DNA of 64,000 nucleotides from Cheiracanthium punctorium (GCA_038373885.1 JAWZYV010000750.1:124001-188000), one strand, 5' to 3'. Counted from the stretch's first letter, positions 1 to 11,034 are shown. Notes: generated by a model not told the origin, from the letters alone. Translations and numbers: made by a program.

Positions 1-360
1 AAAAGATATCTCTCCAAAGATTCCCATTAAAAAGTGCTAACATATTAAAACTTATACTGAGACGAGGCTATTTCAGCCACGTGTGGATGGAAAATATACA
101 CTTCAGCCAATCAGATTACAGGGCCACTCATCAACACAGCCGAAAGGTCACGTGTTGGTGGAAAAATGACGTCATATCGATATCGTCCATTGTCTATTCG
201 TCTAAATTATTTTGAATTGGTGCTCAACACTAAATACACCACCTGCAAAGATTGCAAAAAACAAATGTCGAGAGGTAGGCTATAATATTATCAGTTTTAT
301 AAACGTTTATTTTCTCACTGTGTGGGCTCGAAAAAGAGTTAATTCATATATATATACGCA
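1..360. other. Unassigned AT-rich sequence
   Basis: No open frame of note and no terminal repeats. Two CACGTG E-box hexamers lie near 78 and 151, with no recognisable gene beside them. Confidence 0.5.
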
Positions 361-1282
361 CAAGTGAATCTCCCTATAACGAATTCGCTCGTTAAAAAAT
401 TCGCTATAGAGAAAATTTCGTTGTACAGAGATTAGAGCTTTTTGCAGTTATTTCAGCAAATATTACAAACATTTTAGTTAATTCGCTATTTAAAAGCATT
501 AAATTATGACATTAAAAATAAATTGGTATTTATTATAAATTTTTTAAACTTACGGTTTCTTACTTTTCATTGTATAAATGAAATGTTCAAAGGTAAAGAC
601 AATCCACGAAATTCGAGAATAAAATATGTAATGCACTTACGTTTATTTTACTTCAAAATTCCGTTATTTTACATTGTTTTGCATTCTGGGATTTAAAATT
701 TTCATAAAAATATTCACATTTAAAAGTCCGCTGAAAATAGAGTGAGGCACATTTTCTTCCATTTGGTTTTGAAAGTTTGAAGCATTAAAGTTTGATGTGG
801 TTTTGGTCGTGAAGCGCAGGGCCTTGCGCATGGCCTTATGGGCAAATCGGGACTTTGCCCAAGGCCCCCAATTTTAAATGTTTTTCCTGAAATATTCTTT
901 TTTATATAAAAATTTTATGAAAAATATAACAATTTTCATAATTAGGGGCCCCCAAATCTATCAATGCCCGGTGCCCTTGTTGAACATAATCGGGCGCTGG
1001 TGAGGTGTCTTCATTATCGGAGTCAGTTTCACTTTCCTGGCCTCCATTTTTATCAACTGTTACTCTTCCTCTAAGGGGTCTGTTCGAAAATTAAAATTTT
1101 CTTAAAAACTAACAAAAAGAATCAAAGGTAAATCTGAAATATTCGCTATCGGAAGATAAGCTCTTCGTTATATGAAGAATGTTTGTATTGTTATTTAAGC
1201 CTTAAAGTTACGTTTCTATGAAAAATTTCGTTTTAGGGAGAAATTCGTTGTAAGGGGACTTCGTTACAGGGAGATTCTACTG
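361..1282. mobile_element. Tigger/pogo-like MITE, 922 bp
   Basis: The left end reads CAAGTGAATCTCCCTATAAC and the inverted right end reads CAGTAGAATCTCCCTGTAAC. Both continue into TTCGTT/CGCTATA-type subterminal motifs typical of pogo/Tigger elements. The right end is followed by TA, the expected target site; the left TA has mutated to CA. There is no transposase frame inside, so it is non-autonomous. An hAT MITE sits inside it at 817-999. Confidence 0.7.
817..999. mobile_element. hAT-like MITE nested in the Tigger-like MITE
   Basis: Starts CAG and ends CTG, with imperfect 8-bp flanking repeats GTGAAGCG (809-816) and GTGAGGTG (1000-1007). It is homologous, in inverted orientation, to the element at 39873-40079, which has a perfect target duplication. 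Shared landmarks are the GGACTTTGCCCAAGGCCCCC block and the AATGCCCGG block. Confidence 0.65.
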
Positions 1283-2070
1283 TATACATAGGCTTTTGAT
1301 ATCGTTGGAGAAAGTCTAGCTCTTGATATAGATTTTACGCTTAGTAGACATGCTTTAAATTTTTATTTTAAAAAATGGTGCAAGGACCTCTGATTCGGCT
1401 TGGGTATGATATAGATATCAAAATTGATGGGGGAGAGGGTCCTTGACATCGTTTGATATTTCAGGGGATGATGACCTTTAAAATGTTAAAGCAGGTATGG
1501 ACAACCTTTGAAAAGTTGTGGACCAAACTTTAGGATGTTAGCGAAGTCGCGGGCCGTTGGGATTTATATGGGATATTGGATGGTTTATACGGAGTTTTCA
1601 AATGTTCCGCGGGCCGGCCGTTGCCCATATGTGTGTTAAAGTGTAATATTTCAGCCTTCGAAATACGTTTGAGGAATTTCTTTCTATTTAGCTTATAGAA
1701 CTTCAGATACAGACATTTTATTAGTCACAATCTAATGCAGTTTAAGTAATCTAAAAAATATTTTCATATGTGAAAAAATTATAATAAAAGAAAATCTGAT
1801 GTGTCCAACACATGACTTCCTTGCACGTCCATTAGATCAAAAATATTTTCGACGCACTTCCTCTAAATTTATTTGTTTGAAAGAGATAAAATATCAATAA
1901 TAGTAAGGTTTAGCGATTTCTAGCCAAATATTTCGATATCGCCAAGCTGAGTTCAGTTTGAAAGATTTCCTTCTGACACTTTATTTGGCGATATTTCACC
2001 AAAAGCCGACAAACTTGAGATAGTCAGCGAGATTTTGGGGATAGCCAAAGTAGTCATTGACCACAGACTT
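1283..2070. other. Non-coding stretch, no clear feature
   Basis: No coding frame or terminal inverted repeats recognised. Around 1955-2055 there is a degraded early copy of the TTGGCGATATTTC repeat that becomes regular from 2262 onward. Confidence 0.4.
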
Positions 2071-2074
2071 TCAA

Positions 2075-3545
2075 TGAATTGAATGCATCTATACACCTCA
2101 ATGTATTCAAAGTCATTTGGCTCACCATGTAAATAAATTCTCAGTCGATTGCTGTCAAAAAAAGATATTGAAAACAGTTAGATATTACAATAGTTCTAAA
2201 TACACAGTTAAAAAATCTACGGGTTAAAGTTTTAGAGTTATACAAAATAGGAAATAATTTTTGGTGCCAAATTTGGCGATATTTCGGCGAAACTCGTCAA
2301 TGTCGACGACATTTGGCGAGATTTTAAGCATGAACCAAACAATAACAGATTATCGCAAAATTTGGCGATATTTCGCCAAAACTCGCCCAGAACGATGACA
2401 AATGGCGATACTTTGGGCATGGACCAAATGACTGACTATCGCCAAATTTGGCGATATTTCGCCAAAACTCGCCAAGGTCGAGGACAGACGGCGAGATTTT
2501 GGGCATGTACCAAACAATGACTGTCTACAGTTGTATTATATTGAAGATGTCCATAGACATTAAGATACTGAAATTCTTTTCGGTGGTCCTGTAAATAAAC
2601 TCTCCAGTAGATTTTAACCAAAAATCGAGATGCACAACTAGATGTTACAACATTCTTATATATGAAATTTCATAATCGTTTTTGAGATTTGAGAGTTAAA
2701 TATGCACACACGTACACCAAAAGTCGCCAAGCTTGGCGATTTTTGGCATAGTTCTTGACGGAGGCACGTGACCGTGGTCGGACCATTACCTAACTTATGT
2801 GGTAGGACGGTATTGTGCTTGAAATGGATGAATGCCCCTAAAATTGCTATTGACCGTAATGTATTGGAAATCTTTTGAGTGTTCCTGTAGCAGAACTATA
2901 AATGATGAAAACTTTTTTTAATGGAGAAATTCATTTTCTAACTCTTTACAGCATATATCACTTCTGAGTCGTTTGAAATAGCCCAATACCTCTAAAAAAC
3001 GCTTTGATGAATTTCGGCCCATAGAGCGTAATGTATTTCGAATCTTTTGGGCGGTCCTGTAGATGAACTATTCCGTCGAATGGAACCGAAAAGGGAGGTG
3101 CACAACTAGATGTTACAACAATCCTAAATATAAAGTTTCAACATTCAACTCCTAACAGTTTTTGAGATATGCGAGTTTAATGAATTTCGGCCCATTGAGT
3201 GTAATGCATTTCGAATGTTTTGAGCAGTCCTGTAGATAAACTATCCAGTCGAATGGAACCAAAAGGAGAGGTGCACAACTAGATGTTACAACTATCCAAA
3301 ATATGAAGTTTCGACGTTCTACGCCTAATAGCTTTTGAGTTAGGCGAGTTTAATGAATTTCGGCCCATAGAGCGTAATGTATTTCGAATCTTTTGGGCGG
3401 TCCTGTACATAAACTATCCATTCGATTGCCACCAAAAGGGGAGGTGCACAACTAGATCATAGAACAATCCTAAATATCAAATCTCAACATTCTACGACCA
3501 ATAGTTTTTGAGATATGCGAGTTACATACATACGTACGTACAGAC
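2075..3545 (+). repeat. Satellite-like tandem repeat, about 173-bp unit
   Basis: The landmark GTAATG recurs at 2856, 3028, 3201 and 3374, a steady 172-173 bp spacing. Units share TTTCGGCCCAT, TTTGGGCGGTCCTGTA, GAGGTGCACAACTAGATG and TTTTTGAGATATGCGAGTT. More diverged units lie at 2080-2225 and 2530-2700. The same family occurs inverted at 16660-17060 and 26680-27690. The array ends in a CATACATACGTACGTACAGAC tract. Confidence 0.8.
2262..2520. repeat. Tandem repeat, about 87-bp unit, 3 copies
   Basis: Three consecutive units share AATTTGGCGATATTTCGCC, ACTCGCC, GGCGAGATTTTGGGCATG and ACCAAACAATGAC. TTGGCGA and TCGCCAA recur, so each unit can fold on itself. A fourth degraded copy lies at about 1955-2055. 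Short frames on the minus strand here are just translations of the repeat. Confidence 0.8.
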
Positions 3546-3654
3546 GGCATGGAAAAACTGGCCACAGTAGAATCGCCACTGGTCAAAATGAGTTGCAGTC
3601 GCGTTAATATGATCGTGCATGCTAGCCTACGATGAGATGCATGGAAAAAATTTT

Positions 3655-3770
3655 TTTAATTAAATTTAGAGGTAGTCAAAATCGGTTTTTATGTCGAAAT
3701 TTGGCCCCCAAAATTTTTCGGGATCACATTACTTCCTTATACTACGTACAAGGAAGTAAAAATCTAAATA
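3655..3770. repeat. Repeat end with short foldback
   Basis: ACTTCCTTATACTACGTACAAGGAAGT is an inverted ACTTCCTT/AAGGAAGT pair that looks like a transposon terminus. No partner end was identified; ACTTCCTTGCACGT at about 1812 is a possible relative. Confidence 0.35.
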
Positions 3771-4034
3771 AAACTTGCAAGCTTTGAAGTTGAATAAATT
3801 TCGTGTGTTTACTTTTGTAAGCACAAAAACGAGGAATGAACCAAAAACAAAGACACATATAGTAAGAGCAAGCAGGAAGCTGTTTTGGGTCTAATATGGA
3901 AACCTTTTATCTGGCTCATAGCAAAAATTAGGCGACAAAATAGAGGTTGAGAAAAATTGATTTAAATATTTGCACCAGTCGGCACTGGTAATGGATTCTC
4001 TTATTAATATATCCCTTTAACCCCCCCCCCCTGT

Positions 4035-4235
4035 GTTTGTGTTCTATCAAGCCTGAATGAGGGGCATCTACCTATAGGAGGGTGGCTTGGGCAGAGGACT
4101 TTTTAAAGGAGTCTAACGCATATTCACGTAACATCTGGAGAAAATCGCCCAAAACTCTAGACCACTAGATCGACAGCTACGCGAGGAGAAAGAATTCCGA
4201 ATCTGCACACTAAGACGCTTCCCAGTGCTCAGCTT
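4035..4235 (-). mobile_element. SINE-1 copy (tRNA-like head, conserved tail)
   Basis: Shares the module GGACTTTTTAAAGGAGTCTAA, TGGAGAAAATCGCCCAAAACTC and AGATCGACAGC with copies near 14855, 35620, 43745, 49375, 50395, 51440, 51775 and 55310. The best preserved is at 43745-43930 on the plus strand. Confidence 0.65.
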
Positions 4236-4424
4236 TTTATAAAGTCGGCCATTCGTCGGCATGATTGAATAAAAAAGAAAGACTAGAACTACTGTAAATT
4301 CACACTTCAGTGTATCCACTGCTTTTTCTTTTTAATGCTTTCTACTGGGATCAAATTTTATCATACTGTTATTCATTTTAACGAGAACTACACTCTCGTT
4401 ACAAAAACTGCCCAAAATACAGAT

Positions 4425-4555
4425 GTAGGTTTAAATGACATTAAATTATGTAAAGTATCGGTATCGGCCGATACCATAACTTAAAAGTATCGGTATCGGC
4501 TATTTCTGAAAATGGATTTATAGGTAAAGTATCGGTATCGGTCGATCCCTAATAA
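4425..4555 (-). mobile_element. hAT-like terminal fragment
   Basis: Subterminal repeats of AAGTATCGGTATCGG end in GTCGATCCCTA, the reverse of a typical TAGGGATCGAC hAT terminus. Only one end is visible. Confidence 0.4.
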
Positions 4556-4617
4556 CTACTCATCAAACAACTGCAGTTAAACTGTCATGGAATAAGGCAC
4601 TCCTTTCAAGAACAGTT

Positions 4618-4645
4618 CGATGATGATGATGATGATGATGATGAA
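4618..4645. repeat. (GAT)n microsatellite
   Basis: Eight to nine GAT units in a row. Confidence 0.9.
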
Positions 4646-4664
4646 TGCAGGGATGACCCCAGGG

Positions 4665-4745
4665 CTTTGCTATTAGTAACGGGCCTGCGCGTGTATTTTA
4701 ATGAGTCACCCAAAGATAGGCCTACGGATGCTCGAGTCTTCACGT
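4665..4745. mobile_element. Fragment of the GGGCCTGC foldback MITE
   Basis: ACGGGCCTGCGCGTGT, GAGTCACCCAAAGATAGGCCT and ACGGATGCT match the left half of the complete element at 61248-61429. Confidence 0.5.
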
Positions 4746-5190
4746 ATACATCAGGCATTTCTTAAGCTTCCCAGTGCTTTCAAACGTTATTTAATGTAGT
4801 TTTAAGTAGTAATTGTGTTACTAATTCAAGTACGAACTCATGATTAATTTGTTTGTTATGATACATATTGACATTAAGAAAATATATGCATATAATTTGA
4901 AGGAAAAACAAAGTAGCGCTTACTCGAATGATCACGATTGCTTACTTTAGTTTCACAAGTGGATATTTAATATACTTTAAAATAAATAAATACACAAATG
5001 GGAAAGACATTTTTATAATGAATATTTCATGAATGTAGTCGTATTTCCTACGTTATTTTAAACAATTTAACATTAATCTTTAACAAATGATGAATTAAAG
5101 CGCATTTTAGTGTTTTCGGGATATCCTGTATATTGGAGAAAATAGATAAAATATGCTCTATAGCGCGATCCCTGAATTAATTATTCTTTA
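4746..5190. other. AT-rich spacer, no feature seen
   Basis: No coding frame, inverted repeats or recognised mobile element. Confidence 0.4.
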
Positions 5191-5292
5191 ATAAAGACAT
5201 TTCATGTCTTTTGTCGCTTTCTCAATCGAACTTTGGAATTGAGCAAGCATAATAAACGCTTGTACAAAATATTAACTACATTTGAAGTTTCA

Positions 5293-5326
5293 ATCTGGCA
5301 ACCTCGCGGGGCGGAGGTTGCCAGAT
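5293..5326. repeat. Perfect 13-bp hairpin
   Basis: ATCTGGCAACCTC (5293-5305) pairs with GAGGTTGCCAGAT (5314-5326) around an 8-nt GC-rich loop. It lies about 120 bp upstream of the element A protease frame, possibly in that element's gag-pol region. Two to three copies of a TACTTCGTACTAGGA direct repeat follow at 5385-5420. Confidence 0.6.
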
Positions 5327-5429
5327 ATTCAAAAGTCTCCCTAAAAGTTTTACAGATTTCATCTGTGAATGGCGGCAGTACTAGGACTCTTCGTACTAGG
5401 ATACTTCGTACTAGGATACGTAAATAGTT

Positions 5430-5970
5430 CTCCATGCCACATGATGATTGATACTGCAGCGAATGTAACCATCATAAGGAAAGATCTAGCCAAGACATTA
5501 AATTTGAAGACTATCTAGACTCCGCCCTTGCTAACCCTCGACTGTGACAGGTGACAAGATTGAAGTGGGTGAAAAAGCCAGAGTGGAAATCACATTTGGA
5601 AACAACCAGATACAACCATGTGGTAAATGTCGCCAATATTACAGATTCTTTCATTCTTGGACTGGACTTTTTAAAATCACACAAATTTAACGTTGACTTT
5701 AAGAATAATGAGCTTCGTTCAGACTCAGAAGAAATAGCAGCTTTCGAGATTAAAAATGAAACCGTTTTACCAGTTACGCAAATAATAGCCCAGACTGATA
5801 TCGCTCTACCTCCAAGGATTGATTCTATAATTTCTGGAACACTAAAGGAAAGCAATAAATTCCGGTTGGGGTGATTTGCACACCCAAACAATAGTGATTC
5901 TGTCAGAAGAGTACTTGTGGGAGCAACACTTGTGGACTTGTCAAGAACAGAAATTCCAGTTAGAATAGCA
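5430..5970 (+). pseudogene. Ty3/gypsy element A: aspartic protease remnant
   Basis: This is the protease part of a Ty3/gypsy Pol polyprotein. The active-site region reads I-D-T-A-A-N at 5447-5464, where the family normally has D-T-G, so the catalytic glycine is replaced. A frameshift or stop follows. A second frame from 5551 carries the flap-distal I-L-G-L-D-F-L motif near 5655-5675, then protease-linker sequence with a stop at about 5872. The coding similarity ends abruptly at about 5970, where the LTR of element B begins. It resumes at about 11035 with sequence that precedes the reverse transcriptase in this family, so B most likely inserted into A. Roughly 60 residues of linker seem to be missing at the junction (inference). 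Gag of element A was not found. Confidence 0.75.
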
Positions 5971-6715
5971 AAGGCAACACGCAACACGCATGGTTCGCCG
6001 CATCGCAACCATGCCGTACTGTTTCGCCGTTTTGGACCGTTGGCTGTCCGCGCGGCGAGCTTGCGGTGCCGCAAGTAAATGCACGACATTTTTATTTGTT
6101 GTTCTTCGGCGTACTTCTCTTTCGTTTCTTTTTTTGTGCTTTTAAAAGATTGTTTTATATGGATAATCGATTAATGTTAAGGAGAAATCAACTTATCATA
6201 AGGGATAATAACTTACCAGAGACATTTAAAGCAGTTGCAATTGCTGTCCAAATGTTCCTTTTTTTTTTTTGTAGATGTCTCGATATTCAATTTTGCTTTT
6301 GTTGTACAAACATTCGTTTTGTTGCACAAATGCCAGCAATTTGAAATCGTCCATTTTGCAAACACAATAGACTACAAGTGATACACACGTGTGTTCCGTC
6401 AACACTCAACAAAAATACTCTAGAAAAGCTCTTCTGTAATTGGCTGTAGCTTTGCGGTCGCTGCGGAATATCTGTTCTTGCCAGATATTGCGCAAACCCT
6501 CGGCTCTCGCTGCGCGGGGGCCGTGTTGCTCCGCCACGTGACGTCATTGCGGCGTCTTAGCGGTGCGGTACGGCCAGTATGAATCCGGCTTTACTTGTCT
6601 TCAAAAATTTCATCCGAGGCGTTGTATTTTTATTTCTGTGCCAGAGATTTTATGTACATCCAATAAAGCTACTCTTTAAAATTTATGGTGTTTTATGTTA
6701 ACAAAAACCCCATAA
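5971..6715 (+). mobile_element. 5' LTR of gypsy element B, interrupted by an insertion
   Basis: GGCAACACGCA at 5973-5983 matches the start of the 3' LTR at 10856. From about 6593 the LTR resumes and is almost identical to 10902-11023, including the AATAAAGCTA polyadenylation region and ending CCCCATA. A TGGTGACCCG primer-binding-site-like sequence follows at 6718. The roughly 600 bp in between is absent from the 3' LTR. Confidence 0.7.
5984..6592. mobile_element. GC-rich insertion inside the LTR (PIF/Harbinger-like?)
   Basis: Ends are much richer in CpG than the surroundings. The left has GCCGTACTGTTTCGCCG; the right has GCGGTACGGCCAGTATGAATC, which read backwards recalls Harbinger termini. 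It has an AT-rich centre and no transposase frame. Exact ends and target duplication are not resolved, so the class is tentative. Confidence 0.4.
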
Positions 6716-6951
6716 AATGGTGACCCGTCTATGTTGATTATTTTTAAGGAAGGAATCTTTTCTTCAAGTTGGACTTCTCCGTTTGAATATTCAGCCAACT
6801 CTTTAATTCACCGTAATCTCTGCCGTGGTAAGATCTTTTTAACATTGTTTATCGTCTGGACGCAAAACTTGTTTTATTTTACTTTTGAGCGAAGAAATGA
6901 TATTTTTGAATTGAATACTATAGGCCTTTACGCTTATTTACGTTATTTAAT

Positions 6952-7760
6952 ATGGCATTGTCTGGCACAGCAGTTGCAGCCTCTGAATTGGCGCGCGTCG
7001 CTGTTAAACCTTCGCCATTTTGGCAGAAAGATCCGGAAACATGCTTCCTTCAACACGAAGCTCAATTCAGTTTAAGTTTTATCACAAATGATGAAACAAG
7101 TTTTACACAGCAATTTCTGCGATTGATACTAGTGTAATACAGTCTGTCCGCGATATTATTTCGAATTCCCCGACTTCACAGAAATATGACGCATTAAAAG
7201 AAAGATTGATTTCACATTTTGCAGAGTCTGAAACTGCACTGCTTAATATTTTGTTACAAGACAATCATTTAGGAGATTGTAAGCCCTCTCAATTACTCGC
7301 CAAAATGCGCGACTTGGCTGGTTCCAACTTTGGAGAAATGGCGCTAAAAACTCTCTGGCTTAACCGTTTACCTAGCCAAATGCAGGCGATCCTGGCGGTC
7401 AGTTCTGAAAACTTAAGTAGTTTGGCGCAGATGGCTGATAAAATTCACGAATTGTCACCTAATACGCTACAGATTAAATCCGTTAATCAAGAAACGCATT
7501 ACGCTTCGTTACAGCAACAAATTGATGCTCTTTCAGAACAGATTGCTAAACTGTCGACTCGACCACCGTTTCAGCATAGATATTATGATAAGCGTGCACA
7601 CTCGCCTAGTAACTCACGTCATAAAACGGTTAAAACAAACCCGAAATCTGCTTTTACCATGCTAAATTTGGTGATACAGCTCGCAAATGTAAGAAGCCCT
7701 GCAACTACCGAAGTCAGGAAAACTAGCCGCGCAGTCCCAAGTGGCCACCGTGGATGACTG
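6952..7760 (+). pseudogene. Ty3/gypsy element B: gag
   Basis: Gag, the capsid/nucleocapsid polyprotein of an LTR retrotransposon, starts at ATG 6952, about 230 bp after the primer-binding site. The first part carries the F-W-Q-K-D-P-E-T motif common in arthropod gypsy Gag (7014-7046). A frameshift follows at about 7110, and the frame continues in another phase at about 7150-7757 with an L-G-D-C-K-P-S-Q-L-L motif and a coiled Q-rich stretch. A zinc knuckle of C-x2-H-x9-C-x3-C type lies at 7649-7702 in yet another phase. At least two frameshifts make it non-functional. It is upstream of, and part of the same element as, the pol remnants to 10814. Confidence 0.8.
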
Positions 7761-8285
7761 CGCCAATCGTCAAATTTACGTGACCGACAATAATTTAAAT
7801 ATAAGGTTTCTCATCGATACGGGTGCTGACGCCCTCGGCCATTCCCCGCCCTTGGAATCGTCAGTGTGATAAAGGTCAATTAACTTTATACGCCGCCAAT
7901 AATTCACTAATAGCAACATACGATACGAAACTGTTAACGCTGGATCTTGGCTTGCGAAGATCATTTTCCTGGCCATTCATTGTTGCCGATGTATCTACTC
8001 CCATCATCGGAATTGATTTTTTGAACCATTTCAACCTCCTAGTGGATGCTCGCCGTCGTAAACTTCTTGATTCCACTACAAATATTTCCACCACAGGACA
8101 GATTTCCATTTCCGTAACATCTATCGGACGCATTTCGTTGCTCTCTGGTACCTCGGATTACCACAAACTTTTATCATCATTTCCTCAACTTCTAAGCACA
8201 TCCTGCCGAATTAAGGAAAATTCTGATGTTGCAGTGTATATCACATACAAACGACAGGTCCACCAGTTTTCTGTAAGCCTCGACG
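7760..8285 (+). pseudogene. Ty3/gypsy element B: aspartic protease
   Basis: Pol protease that would cleave the Gag-Pol polyprotein. The catalytic D-T-G-A-D motif is intact at 7816-7830, but the phase changes just after it. The rest is read from 7823-8290 in a different frame and includes P-I-I-G-I-D-F-L near 7999-8022, the conserved C-terminal protease motif. The reading frame again breaks before the reverse transcriptase. Frameshifts rule out a working enzyme. Confidence 0.75.
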
Positions 8286-9325
8286 CTTAAGTTCACCATT
8301 GTTAAAATCTGCGAAAGTGGAGTTTGAATTCATGTTACAACAGGGCATCATTCGTCCATCCAAGAGCCCTTGGGCGAGCCCCCTACACATGGTCCCGAAA
8401 AAGTCTGGTGAATGGAGACCTTGCGGAGACTACCGTCGTTTGAACGCAGTAACTGTATCCTGTTCCTCATGCACAAGACTGTACACAAATGCTTGCTGGG
8501 AATAGAATTTTTTCTACTTTAGATCTCACCCGTGCTTACAACCAAATTCCCGTCTTTCCCGAGGACATTCCAAAGACGGCCGTGACTACGCCATTTGGTC
8601 TCTGGGAATTCGTTTACATGCCATTTGGATTGCGCAATTGAGGTCAAAATTTCCAGCGATATATAAATAGCGTACTTCAAGGTCTAAATATTTGTATCGC
8701 TTATCTCGATGACATCTTAATATGCTCAGCTGACGAAATACAGCATGTATCTCATTTGAAGCAAGTATTTACTCGACTACAAAATGCTGGTCTCACTTTG
8801 AACCCTTCTAAATGTGTCTTCGGTATGAAAGAGGTGAAATTCTCGGGATGCCTTATCACTGAAGACGGCGTCCGCCCACTTCCGGAGAAAGACGAAACTA
8901 TCCGTACTTTCCCACAGCCTACAACCGTAGCTGAACTACGTCGTTTCCTGGCAATAATAAACTTCTATAGACGTTTCTTGCCATCAGCAGCTTTACATCA
9001 AGCGCCTCTGACTCATTACCTTAAAGACAGCAAGAAAAAGGACAATCGACTATTTACTTGGACTGAAGAAACTATCCATGCTTTTCAAAAGTGCAAGGAT
9101 GACCTAGCTAACGCTGCTACCTTAGCATATCATGCACCTGAGGACAAGCTATCCCTTGTAACTAACGCTTCGGATACAGCCATTGGTGCTGTGCTGCAAG
9201 CGCATACTCTTAAAGGCTGCCGACCTCTTGCCTTCTTCTCAAGGAAGCTTACAATAGCAGAAACTCGATACAGCACGTACGATCGAGAACTCCTGGCGAT
9301 CTACGCTGCTTTAAAACATTTTTGA
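8286..9325 (+). pseudogene. Ty3/gypsy element B: reverse transcriptase and start of RNase H
   Basis: Reverse transcriptase domain of gypsy type. Motifs in order are [11 protein letters not shown] near 8370, the C-G-D-Y-R-R-L-N block near 8420-8445, T-L-D-L-T-R-A-Y near 8518, and the catalytic Y-L-D-D at 8702-8713. The connection and RNase H start follow, with T-N-A-S-D-T-A-I-G-A-V near 9162-9192 and S-R-K-L near 9240. A frameshift lies near 8450, and a TGA at 8639-8641 replaces the alanine codon usual after F-G-L-R-N. Another TGA closes the frame at 9323-9325, where arginine is expected, consistent with C-to-T decay at a CpG. It is dead as it stands. Confidence 0.85.
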
Positions 9326-9331
9326 CCCCTG

Positions 9332-10369
9332 TTGGAAGGTAGAGAGTTTACGATCCTTACTGATCATCAGCCTTTAACTTTTGCCTTTGCTAAAAACTCT
9401 AATCCATCTTCGCGACAACTTCGACAGGTAGACTTCATAGCTCAATTTTCGACAAGTATTATGCATGTTAAAGGTCAAGATAATGTCGTTGCTGACCATT
9501 TGTCTCGGATAAATGATATGCCCACCGACATTGACTTCCCATCGCTGGCTGAGGCGCAGCAGACTGACGAACTAAAATTCATTCAGTCAAGCTCTACTAA
9601 CAGCGGACTCAAACTTCAACCCCTGAAGATGGACAGCCAAGTTACTTTACTCTGCGACACTTCTCAAGGAATGATCCGTCCTTATTTACCAGCATCTTTT
9701 CGCCGACAAGCGTTCCTGCTACTTCACAATTTAGCACATCCTGGAATCCGTGCTACTAAGAAGCTAATTCAGCAGCGGTATGTTTGGTCATTGATGTTCA
9801 ATGACATCACTCGATGGACGCGTTCCTGCATTCCGTGCCAAAGATCAAAAGTGCAGCGGCACACGAAGAGTCCACTTCAATTATTTCCAGTACCAGAAAA
9901 GCGATTCGACCACGCACACCTTGATCTGGTTGGTCCTTTGCCTCCGTTGGAAGGTTCGTCATATTTACTGACATGTATTGACCGATTTACCCGCTGGCCT
10001 GAAGCTTTTCCTATTTCTGACATAACTGCAGAAACAGTAGCTCGTACGTTTCTATCTGGCTGGATCTCACGTTTCGGTATTCCGTCCACAATAACTACGG
10101 ATCAAGGAAGACAATTCGAGTATTCCCTGTTCTCTTCACTGTCAAAATTTCTAGGCATTCATCGGATCTGGACGACACCATATAACCCAATTTCAAACGG
10201 ACTCGTGGAACGATTTCACAAGTCACTCAAACAGGCCCTTCGAGCTAGGGAAAACAACCGTTGGACAGAATCGTTGCCGTTTGTTCTTCTTGGTCTAAGG
10301 TCCGATTTACACCCGATCTCAAGTGTACAGCAGCCGAATTTGTCTACGGTTTGCCTGGTGAATTTTTAG
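9332..10369 (+). pseudogene. Ty3/gypsy element B: RNase H end and integrase
   Basis: This open frame begins right after the TGA at 9325 and continues the same polyprotein. Residues 1-60 hold the end of RNase H, with the T-D-H-Q-P-L motif and D-H-L-S-R-I. The integrase follows: an H-N-x3-H / C-I-P-C zinc-binding domain at about 9724-9840, then a catalytic core with all three acidic residues visible: D in H-L-D-L-V-G-P-L-P (about 9919-9945), D in T-T-D-Q-G (about 10095-10109) and E in G-L-V-E-R-F-H (about 10198-10218). It is open for 345 codons, the longest intact stretch of the element. A frameshift near 10300 moves the C-terminal part to another phase. Confidence 0.85.
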
Positions 10370-10814
10370 CATCATCTTCAACACGTACCACAGATACGGC
10401 AGACTTCTTAATTCGAATTCGTGAATACATGAAAAACTTATCGCCTATTCCCACCGCTGTGCACAACATCAAAACATTTGTACGCCGTGCATTGAAGTTA
10501 TGCTCACACGTATTCGTTCGTCGTGATGCTGTGCGAAAACCTCTTCAGTCACCATATGATGGCCCATATCAGGTACTTGCGCGAAACGAAAAATTTTACA
10601 CCGTACTCATCTCTGGCAAGGAATCGGTGATCGGATCAAACCTGCATTCATCGAAAGTGAAACTTTTCTTCCTTCTTCCACCGTGCAACAGGAAGCAATA
10701 ACCGATGACGCTTCACGGTCAACTCCAAGTGAAAACGCAACAGCTAAGTCAACTCCACCGGTTACCGTGACTCGTTCGGGAAGAAGAGTAAAATTCAACC
10801 CTAAGTACCTTTAA
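10261..10814 (+). pseudogene. Ty3/gypsy element B: integrase C-terminus
   Basis: Continues the integrase in a shifted frame: V-Y-G-L-P-G-E-F-L at about 10339, then P-Y-D-G-P-Y-Q-V-L at about 10552, a chromatin-binding GPY/F-type module, then a Ser/Thr-rich tail. After another frameshift it ends with R-S-G-R-R-V-K-F and a TAA at 10812-10814, the usual polyprotein end in this group. The polypurine tract and 3' LTR follow directly. Confidence 0.75.
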
Positions 10815-10834
10815 GGTATCGTACCGTTGGTACT

Positions 10835-10851
10835 TGGGGGGGGGGGGAGTA
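10835..10851 (+). other. Polypurine tract of element B
   Basis: A run of G followed by AGTA directly before the 3' LTR start TGTGGC at 10853; it is the plus-strand primer site of an LTR retrotransposon. Confidence 0.7.
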
Positions 10852-10852
10852 C

Positions 10853-11023
10853 TGTGGCAACACGCAGTTTGCCATGCTCGTGCTGCTATTCTATTTCTTG
10901 CTTCTCTCCAAAAATTTCATCCGAGACGTTGTATTTTTATTTCTGTGCCAGAGATTTTATGTACATCCAATAAAGCTATTTTTTTTAATTTATGTGGTGT
11001 TTTATGTTAACGAACACCCCATA
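10853..11023 (+). mobile_element. 3' LTR of gypsy element B
   Basis: 171 bp, starting TGTGGCAACACG and ending CCCCATA, with AATAAA at about 10970. It matches the split 5' LTR, with a few mismatches. The short LTR and the location after the polypurine tract define the end of element B. Confidence 0.75.
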
Positions 11024-11034
11024 ACCTCTTCTCT

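Noticed and set aside
2238..2621. Short minus-strand frames that look alike
   Set aside because: They are translations of the 87-bp tandem repeat, not related small proteins.
5202..5435. Overlapping plus- and minus-strand frames around the 13-bp hairpin
   Set aside because: No recognisable domain; likely untranslated or gag-side sequence of gypsy element A.
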